NCBI GenBank assembly: GCA_964492485.1
Contig: CAZBKM010000017.1
Location: 1 to 53,533 of the forward strand
Origin: UBA5336 sp964492485
GTDB taxonomy: Bacteria; Pseudomonadota; Alphaproteobacteria; Caulobacterales; Hyphomonadaceae
DNA: 53,533 nucleotides
Direction: 5' to 3'
Within the stretch, counting starts at the first letter, position 1. Each line of letters starts with the position of its first letter. A program made the position numbers and the translations under genes. This document shows, in pieces, positions 1-7,133 of the stretch. Below the pieces are notes generated by a model. It worked only from the letters and a program-made list of their open reading frames with translations, did not search any database and had not been told where the DNA came from.

Positions 1-97
1 TCTTCAAGTCAATCGGAGTCAGTGAAGATGTGCTATGTTCTTGTTTTTGAGCATTTTCTGAACGCGAACCGGTGCCCACTTCGCCCGAAAATGCTTT
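1..97. repeat. Dispersed palindromic intergenic repeat, copy A
   Basis: This copy matches the reverse complement of 34505-34609 over about 100 bases with scattered mismatches. Its centre is a nested hairpin. The outer arms AGCATTTTC (50-58) and GAAAATGCT (87-95) enclose inner arms GCGAACCGG (64-72) and CCACTTCGC (76-84). It may continue to the left of the window. Similar GCATTTTC...GAAAATGC palindromes are widespread between genes in alphaproteobacteria. It lies downstream of azoR. Confidence 0.8.
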
Positions 98-147
98 AGA
101 CGGCCGGAAAGCAGATCGTCATCATTGCCGATAAGCCTGGAGATGGC

Positions 148-753
148 CTACGGCGCGTGGACGCCGGCCGTCGCCTGTTCGATCGCGGTCCGGGCGGCTG
201 CCAGCTTCGAGGCGCCGTCCGACATCAGCCGGTCTGCAGCGATGATCCGTACGTCCGTGATCCCCAGGAAGCCCAGAAGGTGGCGCAGATAGGGCGTCGC
301 GAAGTCCAGCTCGCTGTCGATCCCGGTTCCGCCACTTGCCATCACCAGATAGGCCGTCTTGCCTTTCAGCAGGCCTTCGGGTCCCTCTGCGGTGTAGCGA
401 AAGGTGCGCCGGGCCCGCGCGACCTGGTCGATCCAGGCCTTCAGCGCAGCCGGGATGGCGAAATTGTATACCGGCACGCCGATGACGATCTGGTCGGCCG
501 CCTCGAGCTCGCTCACCAGCGAGTCCGATACCGCCAGCGTCGCGACCTGTTCCGGTGTACGATCCTGCTCAGCCGTGAAATTCGCCTCGACCCAGGCCTC
601 GCTGACGCTTGGGGATGGTGACTTTCCCACATCGCGGTCCAGGATGCGACCCGCTGGTCCGGCAAGGCGCCGGGCCAGATCGTTGGCCAGTGCGCGTGAC
701 GCCGAGGCGTCGAACCGGGCAGAGCTGTTCACAAGAAGGACGGTGTTGGGCAT
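148..753 (-). CDS. azoR: FMN-dependent NADH-azoreductase
   Basis: This is a flavodoxin-fold azoreductase/quinone reductase of 201 residues, the same length as E. coli AzoR. It is a cytosolic enzyme that uses NAD(P)H to reduce quinones and azo compounds by two-electron transfer on FMN. The N-terminal strand VLLVNSSAR (5-13), followed by SAS, forms the FMN-phosphate loop. PVYNF (94-98) and the SGG stretch (140-142) are the other flavin contacts. The first in-frame ATG, 18 codons upstream, is rejected because the family begins at MPNTVLLVNS. The gene lies downstream of the redoxin gene on the same strand, with an 83-base gap. Physiological substrate cannot be read from sequence. Confidence 0.93.
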   Translation of the reverse strand: MPNTVLLVNSSARFDASASRALANDLARRLAGPAGRILDRDVGKSPSPSVSEAWVEANFTAEQDRTPEQVATLAVSDSLVSELEAADQIVIGVPVYNFAIPAALKAWIDQVARARRTFRYTAEGPEGLLKGKTAYLVMASGGTGIDSELDFATPYLRHLLGFLGITDVRIIAADRLMSDGASKLAAARTAIEQATAGVHAP

Positions 754-836
754 GGCTGTCTCCCTCATTGCCATGAGGGACAAGTAGCCACATCGGGTGC
801 TTTCCATAACCGAACAAATCGGAAATGCATTTTCGC

Positions 837-1499
837 CTATTTGGAAATCACTTCTCCCGCATCGGCAAGTGCGTTCAGGTTCCGGGCCGTCTCGACAAGT
901 GCGTCGGCCGACGGGCGATCCTTATAGCCACGCTCTCTGAGGACTGCGCCAATGGTGCCGTCGGCTTTCACGAAGATCACCGCCGGATGGGGAATTCCGT
1001 CGGCGCGCGATCCGGCCTTCACCTCCATGTTGCGCAGGTTGAAGGCCTCGATGACGCGCGAGTCGGGGTCCGAGAGGAACGTGTAGGTCAGGTCGTTGGC
1101 CGCCGCGAAATCGCGCAGGGTATCCGGGGCGTCATAGGACAGCGCCTGAAGCGCCCAGCCAGCCTTGGCCAGCGGGCTGGCGGCGGCCTCGATTTCCTTG
1201 AGATGCGCCTTGCAGAAGGGGCACCAGTCGGCGGAGCGAAAGAAGACCAGCACCTTGCCCCGGTTTGCGTCGACCTCACGCGTCGCATCGGTGCGAATGC
1301 GCGTCGCCGCGTCGGTATCGGGCGCCTGGGCCCCGACAATGGGGCCGATGACGGCATTCCCGACCGCGGCGTGCGTCTCGGGCGCCGCGCCGACGCTAGA
1401 GGATCGGCCATCCTGGGCGGTCGCCAGAACCGGCGCGAGAAGGGCGGCGATCAGGGCGACGAGCGCCGGGCCAAGAACGGGCGGGCGGGGGCGGGCCAT
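837..1499 (-). CDS. Secreted thioredoxin-fold redoxin (AhpC/TSA-like)
   Basis: This is a predicted exported thiol-disulfide or peroxiredoxin-like protein of 220 residues. A hydrophobic signal peptide (about 1-28, ending ATA) precedes a thioredoxin fold with active site WCPFC (C93, C96) after the strand VLVFFRSAD. A C-terminal HPAVIFVKADG strand carries the cis-Pro type segment. The start is set by a GAGGAGA ribosome site just upstream; a further ATG 16 codons upstream lacks one. It probably acts in the periplasm as a reductase or peroxidase. CxxC spacing favours a thioredoxin-like rather than a 1-Cys peroxiredoxin mechanism. It lies between mdh and azoR, all on the minus strand. Confidence 0.8.
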   Translation of the reverse strand: MARPRPPVLGPALVALIAALLAPVLATAQDGRSSSVGAAPETHAAVGNAVIGPIVGAQAPDTDAATRIRTDATREVDANRGKVLVFFRSADWCPFCKAHLKEIEAAASPLAKAGWALQALSYDAPDTLRDFAAANDLTYTFLSDPDSRVIEAFNLRNMEVKAGSRADGIPHPAVIFVKADGTIGAVLRERGYKDRPSADALVETARNLNALADAGEVISK

Positions 1500-1593
1500 G
1501 GGCAGTCTCCTCACAGATGTCTGCGTGTGGAGGCGAACATGAGGCACGCCGATTGGCCAGCCCGCTCACGCAGGCGTGACACCCGCGCGCGCT

Positions 1594-1613
1594 TGCGAAG
1601 ATCGGTCTTCGCA
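1594..1613 (-). terminator. Hairpin downstream of mdh
   Basis: A perfect 8-bp stem (TGCGAAGA / TCTTCGCA) with a 4-base loop sits 22 bases past the mdh stop codon. There is no clear U-tract, so terminator function is inferred from position. Confidence 0.4.
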
Positions 1614-1635
1614 TCGACCAGGTGCGCCCCCCCCC

Positions 1636-2598
1636 TCAGGCGAGCGTCGGGTCGATCCCCTTGCAGGCCTCGACCAGGCCTTTCACGGCGTCGACCGAAT
1701 TCTGGAACATGGCACGTTCGTCGTCATTGAAGTCGAACTCGACGATCCGTTCCGCACCGGCCGCACCGATGAGCGTGGGCACGCCCACATAGAGACCGTC
1801 CAGCCCATATTGGCCGGTGCAGTAGGCGGCGACCGGCATTACGCGCTTCTGGTCCAGCAGATAGGATTTCGCCATGGCGATTGCGCTCTCGGCGGGTGCA
1901 TAATAGGCGGACCCGGTCTTCAACAGCGCAACAATCTCACCGCCGCCGCCGCGGGTTCGGGTCACGATCGCGTCCAGATCCTCCTGGGTCATCCAGCCCT
2001 GGGCGACAAGCTGCGGCAGCGGCAGCCCGCCCACGGTGGAGTGGCGTACCATCGGTACCATGGTGTCGCCATGACCGCCCAGCGTCCACGCCTGGATGTC
2101 GGCCACCGAGACGCCGGTCTTCTCCGACAGGAAGTAGGCGAAGCGCGAACTGTCGAGAACGCCGGCCATGCCGACCACCTTTTCCACAGGCAGGCCCGAG
2201 AATTTCTGCAGGGCCCACACCATCGCATCGAGCGGATTCGTGATGCAGATGACGAAGGCGTCGGGCGCATGGGTGCGAATGCCTTCGCCCACGGCCTTCA
2301 TGACCTTGAGATTGATCCCCAACAGGTCGTCGCGGCTCATCCCCGGCTTGCGCGGGACACCGGCAGTCACGATGCAGACGTCGGCGCCGGCAATGTCGGC
2401 ATAGTCCTGGGTTCCTTTCAGCTCCACCGAGGATCCGTAGACGGGCGTCGACTCCGCGATGTCGAGTCCCTTGCCCTGGGGAAGGCCCTCCGCAATGTCG
2501 AAGAGAACCACGTCACCCAGCTCGTCGCGGGCGCAGACATGGGCGAGCGTGCCCCCGATCATGCCGGATCCAATGAGTGCGATCTTCCTGCGGGCCAT
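1636..2598 (-). CDS. mdh: Malate dehydrogenase (LDH-like, NAD-dependent)
   Basis: This cytosolic TCA enzyme interconverts malate and oxaloacetate with NAD(H). The 320 residues match the LDH-like MDH of alphaproteobacteria. The Rossmann motif IGSGMIGG (9-16) is followed by an aspartate (LFD, D34) that selects NAD. The mobile-loop arginines are in PRKPGMSRDD (82-91), substrate Arg is in DSSRF (R152), and catalytic His176 is in GGHGDTMV. The start at MARRKIALIG has an AGGAGAGG ribosome site; an in-frame ATG seven codons upstream is less well placed. In many alphaproteobacteria mdh heads the sucCDAB operon, but here it stands about 16 kb from lpd and the suc genes. It is divergent from the HxlR gene. 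Confidence 0.97.
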   Translation of the reverse strand: MARRKIALIGSGMIGGTLAHVCARDELGDVVLFDIAEGLPQGKGLDIAESTPVYGSSVELKGTQDYADIAGADVCIVTAGVPRKPGMSRDDLLGINLKVMKAVGEGIRTHAPDAFVICITNPLDAMVWALQKFSGLPVEKVVGMAGVLDSSRFAYFLSEKTGVSVADIQAWTLGGHGDTMVPMVRHSTVGGLPLPQLVAQGWMTQEDLDAIVTRTRGGGGEIVALLKTGSAYYAPAESAIAMAKSYLLDQKRVMPVAAYCTGQYGLDGLYVGVPTLIGAAGAERIVEFDFNDDERAMFQNSVDAVKGLVEACKGIDPTLA

Positions 2599-2755
2599 GA
2601 TCCACCTCTCCTTTGTCACGATGAGACTATGTCTGGCGTCCGGTTAGCGGCTGCAGCGCCTTTGGGCAATGCACCGCTTTGGTCGAACGGGCGAAACCCG
2701 CGCGAGCCTGCCCCCGGGGCTGGATTTTCGGGCCGAACCCCGCCATTCCGGCCCC

Positions 2756-3283
2756 ATGAGCCGACCCCTGCCCGCTCCGACGCCGCCACCGCGCGCCCGC
2801 CGCAGCCCCGTCACGCCCGAGGCGTGCAGCCTGGCACGCGCCATCGATCTGATCGGGGAGCGATGGACCCTCCTGATACTGCGTGCGGCGCTGTTCGGCG
2901 TCCGCCGGTTCGACGATTTCCAGAAGGAGCTCGGCTGTCCGCGTACGGTCCTGTCCAACCGCCTGGGGCGGCTGGCCGAGGCCGGCCTCATGGACCGCCA
3001 GCCCTATCGCGAGCCTGGAAAGCGCACGCGGACCGAATACGTCCTCACAGCGCGTGGGCAGGCGCTGCAGCCGACCCTCATCCAGCTGACACTATGGGGC
3101 GATGGCATGCTCGCCGACGGGCCGGCCCCGCTGCGCTTCCGCGACCGCGACAGCCGCCAGATCCTGCGCCCGGCCCTGGTCGACGAAGCCGGCCGCGAAG
3201 TCCCCGCCGAGCGTGTGCGCACCGCCATCCGGTCGGCGAGCCTTGCGCGGGTCACGCGTCCGGAAAAAGCGAACACGCCATAG
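2756..3283 (+). CDS. HxlR-family winged-helix transcriptional regulator
   Basis: This DNA-binding protein of 175 residues has a single HxlR domain, roughly residues 22-110. The landmarks are the N-terminal Cys of the family (C24), the GERWTLLILRAALFGVRRFDDF helix region and the recognition helix around PRTVLSNRLGRL. A wing follows at about 81-100 (RQPYREPGKRTRTEYVLT). HxlR proteins usually bind as dimers and often control a neighbouring gene in response to electrophiles or oxidants. It is divergent from mdh, which may or may not be its target. The start at MSRPLPAP is preferred over one 29 codons upstream, because that extension is low-complexity and not family-like. Confidence 0.88.
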   Translation: MSRPLPAPTPPPRARRSPVTPEACSLARAIDLIGERWTLLILRAALFGVRRFDDFQKELGCPRTVLSNRLGRLAEAGLMDRQPYREPGKRTRTEYVLTARGQALQPTLIQLTLWGDGMLADGPAPLRFRDRDSRQILRPALVDEAGREVPAERVRTAIRSASLARVTRPEKANTP

Positions 3284-3330
3284 CGCACCTTCGGCGCAAA
3301 CGGACCCGTTGGCGCGCGAACGCTGATGCT

Positions 3331-4323
3331 TCAGGCGGCGTCGCCTTTCTGGTGGAACTGACCATAGGGGCGAAACCGCCAGAGATAGGTGGGCACCATC
3401 GCCTCGACACTTTCCAGCTCCGTCACGCCCAGATCGGCAAGGGTCAGCGCACCCTCTGCGACGACATTGTCGTGCTTCAGCATCTCCACCTGGTCGCCGG
3501 TCAGCGGCGGATCGCCAAACAGTCCCCAGGCAAAGGGCGGCACATACCGCCACGCGCCCGCCATCAGGCTGCCCATGGGCTTGGCCAGCATGAAGGGCAG
3601 AGGCGCCTTGAAGCGCTTCCGGTCGATGGTCTCGAAGATGAAGTCATAGAGCTCCGCAAAGGTGTAGACCCGCGGTCCGCCCAGTTCATAGGTCCGTCCG
3701 GCGGCGTCCTCACGCTCCACCGCGGCGCAGATCGCATCGGCCACGTCACCGGCATAGACCGGCTGCAGCCGCGTGCGCCCGCCACCGATGGCCGGAAGGG
3801 CCGGCGCGAACCGGGCAAGCTGGGCAAACCGGTTGAAGAACTGATCCTCCGGCCCGAACACGATGGACGGGCGCAGGATCACGGCGTCCGGGAACACCTC
3901 GCGCACCGCCGCCTCGCCCTCGGCCTTGGTGCGGGCATAGGCGCTCTCGCTCTGTGCGTCGGCGCCGATGGCGGAGATCTGGACATAGCGCGTCACACCC
4001 GCAGCAAGTGCCGCACCCGCCGCCAGGCGCGCGCCGGAGGCCTGGCTGCCGTCGAAGGTCTGCTTGCCGCGCTCGAACAGGATGCCGACCAGGTTGACCG
4101 CGGCATCGGCATCCGCGACCGCCCGCTCCAGCGAGGCGCGGTTGCGCACGTTCGCCTGCACCAGATCGACCCAGCCGGGTGGGCCTGCCAGGCGCACATC
4201 GCCCGCCGCATGGGGATTGCGGCAGGCGACCCGTACCCGCCAGCCCGCGCGCACCAACGCCCGGGCGGCATAGCGCCCGACAAAGCCGGATCCACCGATC
4301 AGCGTAACGAGGCCCTTGCTCAT
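3331..4323 (-). CDS. NDUFA9-like NAD(P)-binding protein (atypical SDR)
   Basis: This is an extended short-chain dehydrogenase-like protein of about 330 residues. The dinucleotide motif GGSGFVGR (10-17) lies in an N-terminal Rossmann fold, and ISAIGAD and the YARTKAEGE segment follow. A C-terminal part (AKPMGSLMAGAWRYVPP, then GDPPLTGDQVEMLKHDNVV) is typical of complex I accessory subunit NDUFA9 homologues in alphaproteobacteria. It probably binds NADPH, but whether it associates with complex I here is inference. It could equally act on quinone or lipid metabolism. An alternative ATG lies five codons upstream. Confidence 0.82.
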   Translation of the reverse strand: MSKGLVTLIGGSGFVGRYAARALVRAGWRVRVACRNPHAAGDVRLAGPPGWVDLVQANVRNRASLERAVADADAAVNLVGILFERGKQTFDGSQASGARLAAGAALAAGVTRYVQISAIGADAQSESAYARTKAEGEAAVREVFPDAVILRPSIVFGPEDQFFNRFAQLARFAPALPAIGGGRTRLQPVYAGDVADAICAAVEREDAAGRTYELGGPRVYTFAELYDFIFETIDRKRFKAPLPFMLAKPMGSLMAGAWRYVPPFAWGLFGDPPLTGDQVEMLKHDNVVAEGALTLADLGVTELESVEAMVPTYLWRFRPYGQFHQKGDAA

Positions 4324-4425
4324 GAACCGTCCCGTCATCTGCGTTCAAAACCCAAGCGCGCCTTTGACCATGCACCGGACGCCTTGTCCATGCGGCATCG
4401 GGCCGGCCGACCCAGGGTTGGCGAA

Positions 4426-4453
4426 GGCCAGGCGGCAGGCCAGGCGGCAGGCC
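4426..4453. repeat. Short tandem repeat, 12-bp unit
   Basis: The unit GGCCAGGCGGCA occurs twice plus a third partial copy, in the spacer about 100 bases before tRNA-Leu. No function is evident. Confidence 0.6.
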
Positions 4454-4552
4454 CCGCCTCGGCGCCCAACCCCGTTGACGCCCGCCTGCCAAGCCCGTAT
4501 ACGCCCGCCTTCCGCAGATGTTTTGGTGCCCGGCTGGCCCGGTCACCCGGAT

Positions 4553-4637
4553 GCCCAGGTGGCGGAATTGGTAGACGCGCACGGTTCAGGTCCGTGTGGG
4601 GCAACCCGTGGAGGTTCGAGTCCTCTCCTGGGCACCA
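4553..4637 (+). tRNA. tRNA-Leu (anticodon CAG)
   Basis: This class II tRNA of 85 bases includes an encoded CCA. The acceptor stem pairs GCCCAGG (4553-4559) with CCTGGGC (4627-4633). The anticodon stem is CACGG/CCGTG with loop TTCAGGT, giving anticodon CAG. A long variable arm and a T-arm with GGTTCGAG follow. It reads CUG codons. The last 16 bases are duplicated at 6821-6836, so this gene is the attachment site of an integrated element. Confidence 0.97.
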
Positions 4638-4639
4638 CA

Positions 4640-4660
4640 CTGTGTTCATAGCGAACACAG
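4640..4660. other. Inverted repeat immediately after tRNA-Leu
   Basis: Arms CTGTGTTC (4640-4647) and GAACACAG (4653-4660) form a perfect 8-bp stem with a 5-base loop, three bases past the tRNA CCA. It could be a tRNA terminator hairpin (no U-tract) or an integrase-related site at the island's left end. Confidence 0.5.
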
Positions 4661-4773
4661 AAACACCATAAATTCCAATATAAAACAGTTGTTTGCAGGT
4701 ACGCTGCGGGTCCTGAGTGTCCATGCTCGTCCACCCACATCCGTGAACTGCCAACACATTTGTCGGCACCAAT

Positions 4774-5321
4774 ATGGCATCAAACAGCCCGGAAGGGCGA
4801 TTGCGGACCTCCCATCCAACGGTCGCCTCGTTTAAGGGTTGTCTCTGCCCAAGTCTCCGGCGATCAGGGCGGCGGCTCAAAAGGGGTTTGATCCTGCCTG
4901 TGGCACTGGAAGAGTGTTATCCACTTGAGTGGTGGAATCATGCCGACCAGCAAGGCTGGCTCGAGGACCGCGAGCAGTCTTCCATTCTGCCCGAAGCCAC
5001 TACGAAAAGATTGGTCAATGGCGAAACGTCGTTTGAGCAATTGGCCGACGGTCTTGACGGTAAAATGATGATTGCCAAGCTGGTAGCTTCAGGATCGAAA
5101 GTCGCATGGGCAAGTTGGGTCGCAAAAAAAAGCAACAAAATGACCTGACCGGAAATCTAAATCACCTCACCGATCTCATTAGAGAGGGGCTGGCTTACGT
5201 GGGGGATGAGATCGCGCCCTGCGGCCAACTCGTCCGCAAAACAACGGGCGACAGCAACACCTCGCGAAAGGATCCAATTATCCCCAGCCTTGCATATGGC
5301 CCTGAATCGATGCCTTGTTAA
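4774..5321 (+). pseudogene. Unrecognised small ORF, possibly frameshifted
   Basis: Two overlapping frames lie inside the island, and neither is recognised. The first (to 5148) has a coherent segment from about 4900 (VALEECYPLEWWNHADQQGW, then SFEQLADGLDGKMM). It ends just after a run of eight A residues near 5123-5132. The second frame (5106-5321) passes the same A run and continues KKQQNDLTGNLNHLTDLIRE. Slippage or an indel at the A run would fuse them into one product. No good ribosome site precedes the first ATG; GTG at 4900 is another possible start. The region may be a decayed gene fragment. Confidence 0.3.
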
Positions 5322-5338
5322 ACGTACACTTTAACAAG
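5314..5338. promoter_or_regulatory. Palindromic candidate operator upstream of fic
   Basis: A perfect inverted repeat, CTTGTTAAA (5314-5322), seven bases, TTTAACAAG (5330-5338), ends 16 bases before the fic ATG. Its position over the likely promoter or start region suggests a repressor site. The C-terminal winged-helix region of the Fic protein is a candidate ligand. Confidence 0.55.
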
Positions 5339-5354
5339 TGAGCGATTTTCCACC

Positions 5355-6539
5355 ATGGACAAGTCTCACGATAACAACGAGGCGCGCTGGCGGGCCGGGC
5401 GGTATGTGCGCCAGCCTGCCGGATATAGCGCGTTTCTGCCGAACGCTCTCCCGCCTGATCCTCCGGTGCGGGTCGAAGGGCGGTTGCAGCGTCTCCTGTC
5501 GGCGGCTGACCTTGCGCTCGGGCGGCTCGATGGCTCGATCCAGATCCTGCCCAATCCGGACCTCTTCGTCTTCATGTATGTGCGCAAGGAAGCGGTACTA
5601 TCGAGCCAGATCGAGGGAACGCAAAGCTCGCTTCAGGACCTGCTCGCCGCTGAGGCCCAAATCCTCGATCCGGACCAGCCGCGTGATGTGGCCGAAGTGC
5701 TGAACTATGTCGCCGCGATGAACTATGGCATGGAACGGCTTGCGTCGTTGCCTGTCTCGGTGCGCCTGATCCGCGAAATTCACGAACGGCTGATGCAAGG
5801 GGTGCGCGGGCAGTTTCTGACGCCGGGCGAGCTGCGCACATCGCAGAATTGGATCGGGCCGGGCGGCTGCACGCTGAACGAAGCGACTTTTGTCCCGCCG
5901 CCGCCGCATGAGGTCGCCAATGCGCTCGGCGCGCTCGAGACATTCCTGCACGCCGATGACGGGCTGCCTCTGCTGCTGAAGGTAGGACTGGCGCATGTGC
6001 AGTTCGAGACGATCCACCCTTTTCTGGATGGCAACGGACGCGTCGGACGACTACTGATCACTTTTCTGCTCTGCGAAAAGGGCGTCCTGCACAAACCGGT
6101 TCTCTATCTGTCGCACTACTTCAAGCGTCATCGCCAGCGCTATTATGAGTTGCTGCAGGCCACGCGTGACGAAGGCGACTGGGAAGCCTGGCTCGAATTC
6201 TTTCTGCAAGGTGTCGCTGAGGTAAGCGTGCAGGCGGCTGAAACCGCGCGGCGCATTCTGGCGCTCAGAGAAGATCACCGGTCCGCTATCGCCGCAAATC
6301 TGGGCCGCGCAGGGGGCAACGGACACATCGTGCTGGAGCATCTGTTTGTCCGCCCGATCGTCTCGGTGAATGAAGTGAAGGAACTGATCGGCACCACCTA
6401 TCCGGCGGCGAACACACTCGTCGAGAAATTCGTCGAGATCGGCATTCTTGAAGAGATCACAGGGCAGGCTCGCAACCGAAAATTTCGCTACAGCCCCTAT
6501 GTGCGTCTGTTCCATGAGGAGCGGCAGATTGACGGATAG
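5355..6539 (+). CDS. Fic-domain protein (class II, with C-terminal winged helix)
   Basis: This 394-residue protein is a predicted AMP-transferase or similar nucleotidyl-transferase that modifies target proteins. The Fic core motif HPFLDGNGRVGR lies at 221-232 with catalytic His221. An N-terminal inhibitory helix motif SSQIEG (83-88, E87) fits the class II pattern, in which the inhibitor is in the same chain. The N-terminal leader (PAGYSAFLPNALPP) is typical of this Fic subgroup. The C-terminal region (about 330-390, VSVNEVKELIGTTYPAANTL...ARNRKFRYSPYV) resembles a winged helix-turn-helix. The gene is the island's only intact cargo. No separate antitoxin is next to it. The modified target is unknown. 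Confidence 0.9.
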   Translation: MDKSHDNNEARWRAGRYVRQPAGYSAFLPNALPPDPPVRVEGRLQRLLSAADLALGRLDGSIQILPNPDLFVFMYVRKEAVLSSQIEGTQSSLQDLLAAEAQILDPDQPRDVAEVLNYVAAMNYGMERLASLPVSVRLIREIHERLMQGVRGQFLTPGELRTSQNWIGPGGCTLNEATFVPPPPHEVANALGALETFLHADDGLPLLLKVGLAHVQFETIHPFLDGNGRVGRLLITFLLCEKGVLHKPVLYLSHYFKRHRQRYYELLQATRDEGDWEAWLEFFLQGVAEVSVQAAETARRILALREDHRSAIAANLGRAGGNGHIVLEHLFVRPIVSVNEVKELIGTTYPAANTLVEKFVEIGILEEITGQARNRKFRYSPYVRLFHEERQIDG

Positions 6540-6820
6540 GACATCTGATTTCCGACGAACTCGGCACCGTGTGAAGAAGGGTGCGCAACTTCATCAGAGA
6601 AGGAAAAGCAGCTTAGGGTTCTGCTGGACTTGCATGGACGAGGTTGGATCAATCTGGACGATTGAATCAGAGCCTGCGAGGTAGGTCGTATGCCATGCGG
6701 GTCCTTGTTTCTGACTCAAACCACGGTAGCCCAATCATTTGTTGGCATCGTGGTTCTGAAAATAAGTCTGTGGGCAAATAAAAATCATAATAAACACAGA
6801 GATTCATGGTTAAGGCGGCC

Positions 6821-6836
6821 CCTCTCCTGGGCACCA
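6821..6836 (+). repeat. attR-like direct repeat of tRNA-Leu 3' end
   Basis: This is an exact copy of the 16 bases at 4622-4637, including the CCA. The rest of the tRNA is absent upstream, so this is a duplicated integration core and not a second tRNA. Confidence 0.8.
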
Positions 6837-6899
6837 TTCTTGGATGACCCCGTATCGGCCCTTCGGGCCTCACATGGGTCGCGCTCAGGGCTGCGATGC

Positions 6900-6927
6900 G
6901 GTTCGAGGATTGTCCTCTCCTGCACCA
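6900..6927 (+). repeat. Degenerate second tRNA-Leu 3'-end-like segment
   Basis: GGTTCGAG, a 5-base insertion, TCCTCTCCTG, then CACCA aligns with the tRNA-Leu(CAG) 3' end apart from the insertion and a missing GG. It may be an older attachment core. Confidence 0.4.
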
Positions 6928-7133
6928 CCATCGAAAGTAGCCGATCTATCCCGCCGGATGTTGGGGGTTGAGCGAACAGGCGGAGGCCGCGTTTGCGACT
7001 CTTGCGCTTCGGGCTTTCCTGATTGGGTGCGGTGTGTAACGTCATCTACACGTGGGTGGGATGATGCCATGCGCGGTGGCGGGTGGCCCGGTCCTTGCCT
7101 GTCGCCGGGCTGGACACGCAATGGGGGCAGGGG

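Larger units (their letters stand above)
4622..6836. mobile_element. Small tRNA-Leu-anchored genomic island carrying fic
   Basis: The exact 16-bp repeat CCTCTCCTGGGCACCA occurs at the tRNA-Leu 3' end (4622-4637) and again at 6821-6836, marking likely attL and attR. The 2.2 kb between is visibly AT-richer than its surroundings, especially at the two ends (about 4660-4690 and 6760-6810). It holds a broken small reading frame, a palindrome and a complete Fic gene. There is no integrase or recombinase, so it must have been mobilised in trans or has lost its integrase. About 280 bases after fic (6540-6820) hold no recognisable gene. Confidence 0.72.
6540..7133. other. Gene-free junction at right end of island
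   Basis: No credible gene is seen here. The stretch holds an AT-rich tail of the island, the right 16-bp repeat (6821-6836), a short GC hairpin (GGCCC/GGGCC, 6857-6869) and a second, degenerate tRNA 3'-end-like segment at 6900-6927. Open frames starting near 6690 and 6844 have no ribosome site and no protein-like composition. The final ~200 bases should contain the promoter of the downstream dehydrogenase gene, but I see no clear box. Confidence 0.6.

Noticed and set aside
1576..4671. Very long open plus-strand frame (over 1000 codons) across mdh and the NDUFA9-like gene
   Set aside because: It is antisense to well-recognised genes, has Arg/Pro/Gly-rich noise composition and runs through a tRNA gene. 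Such frames are common in high-GC DNA.
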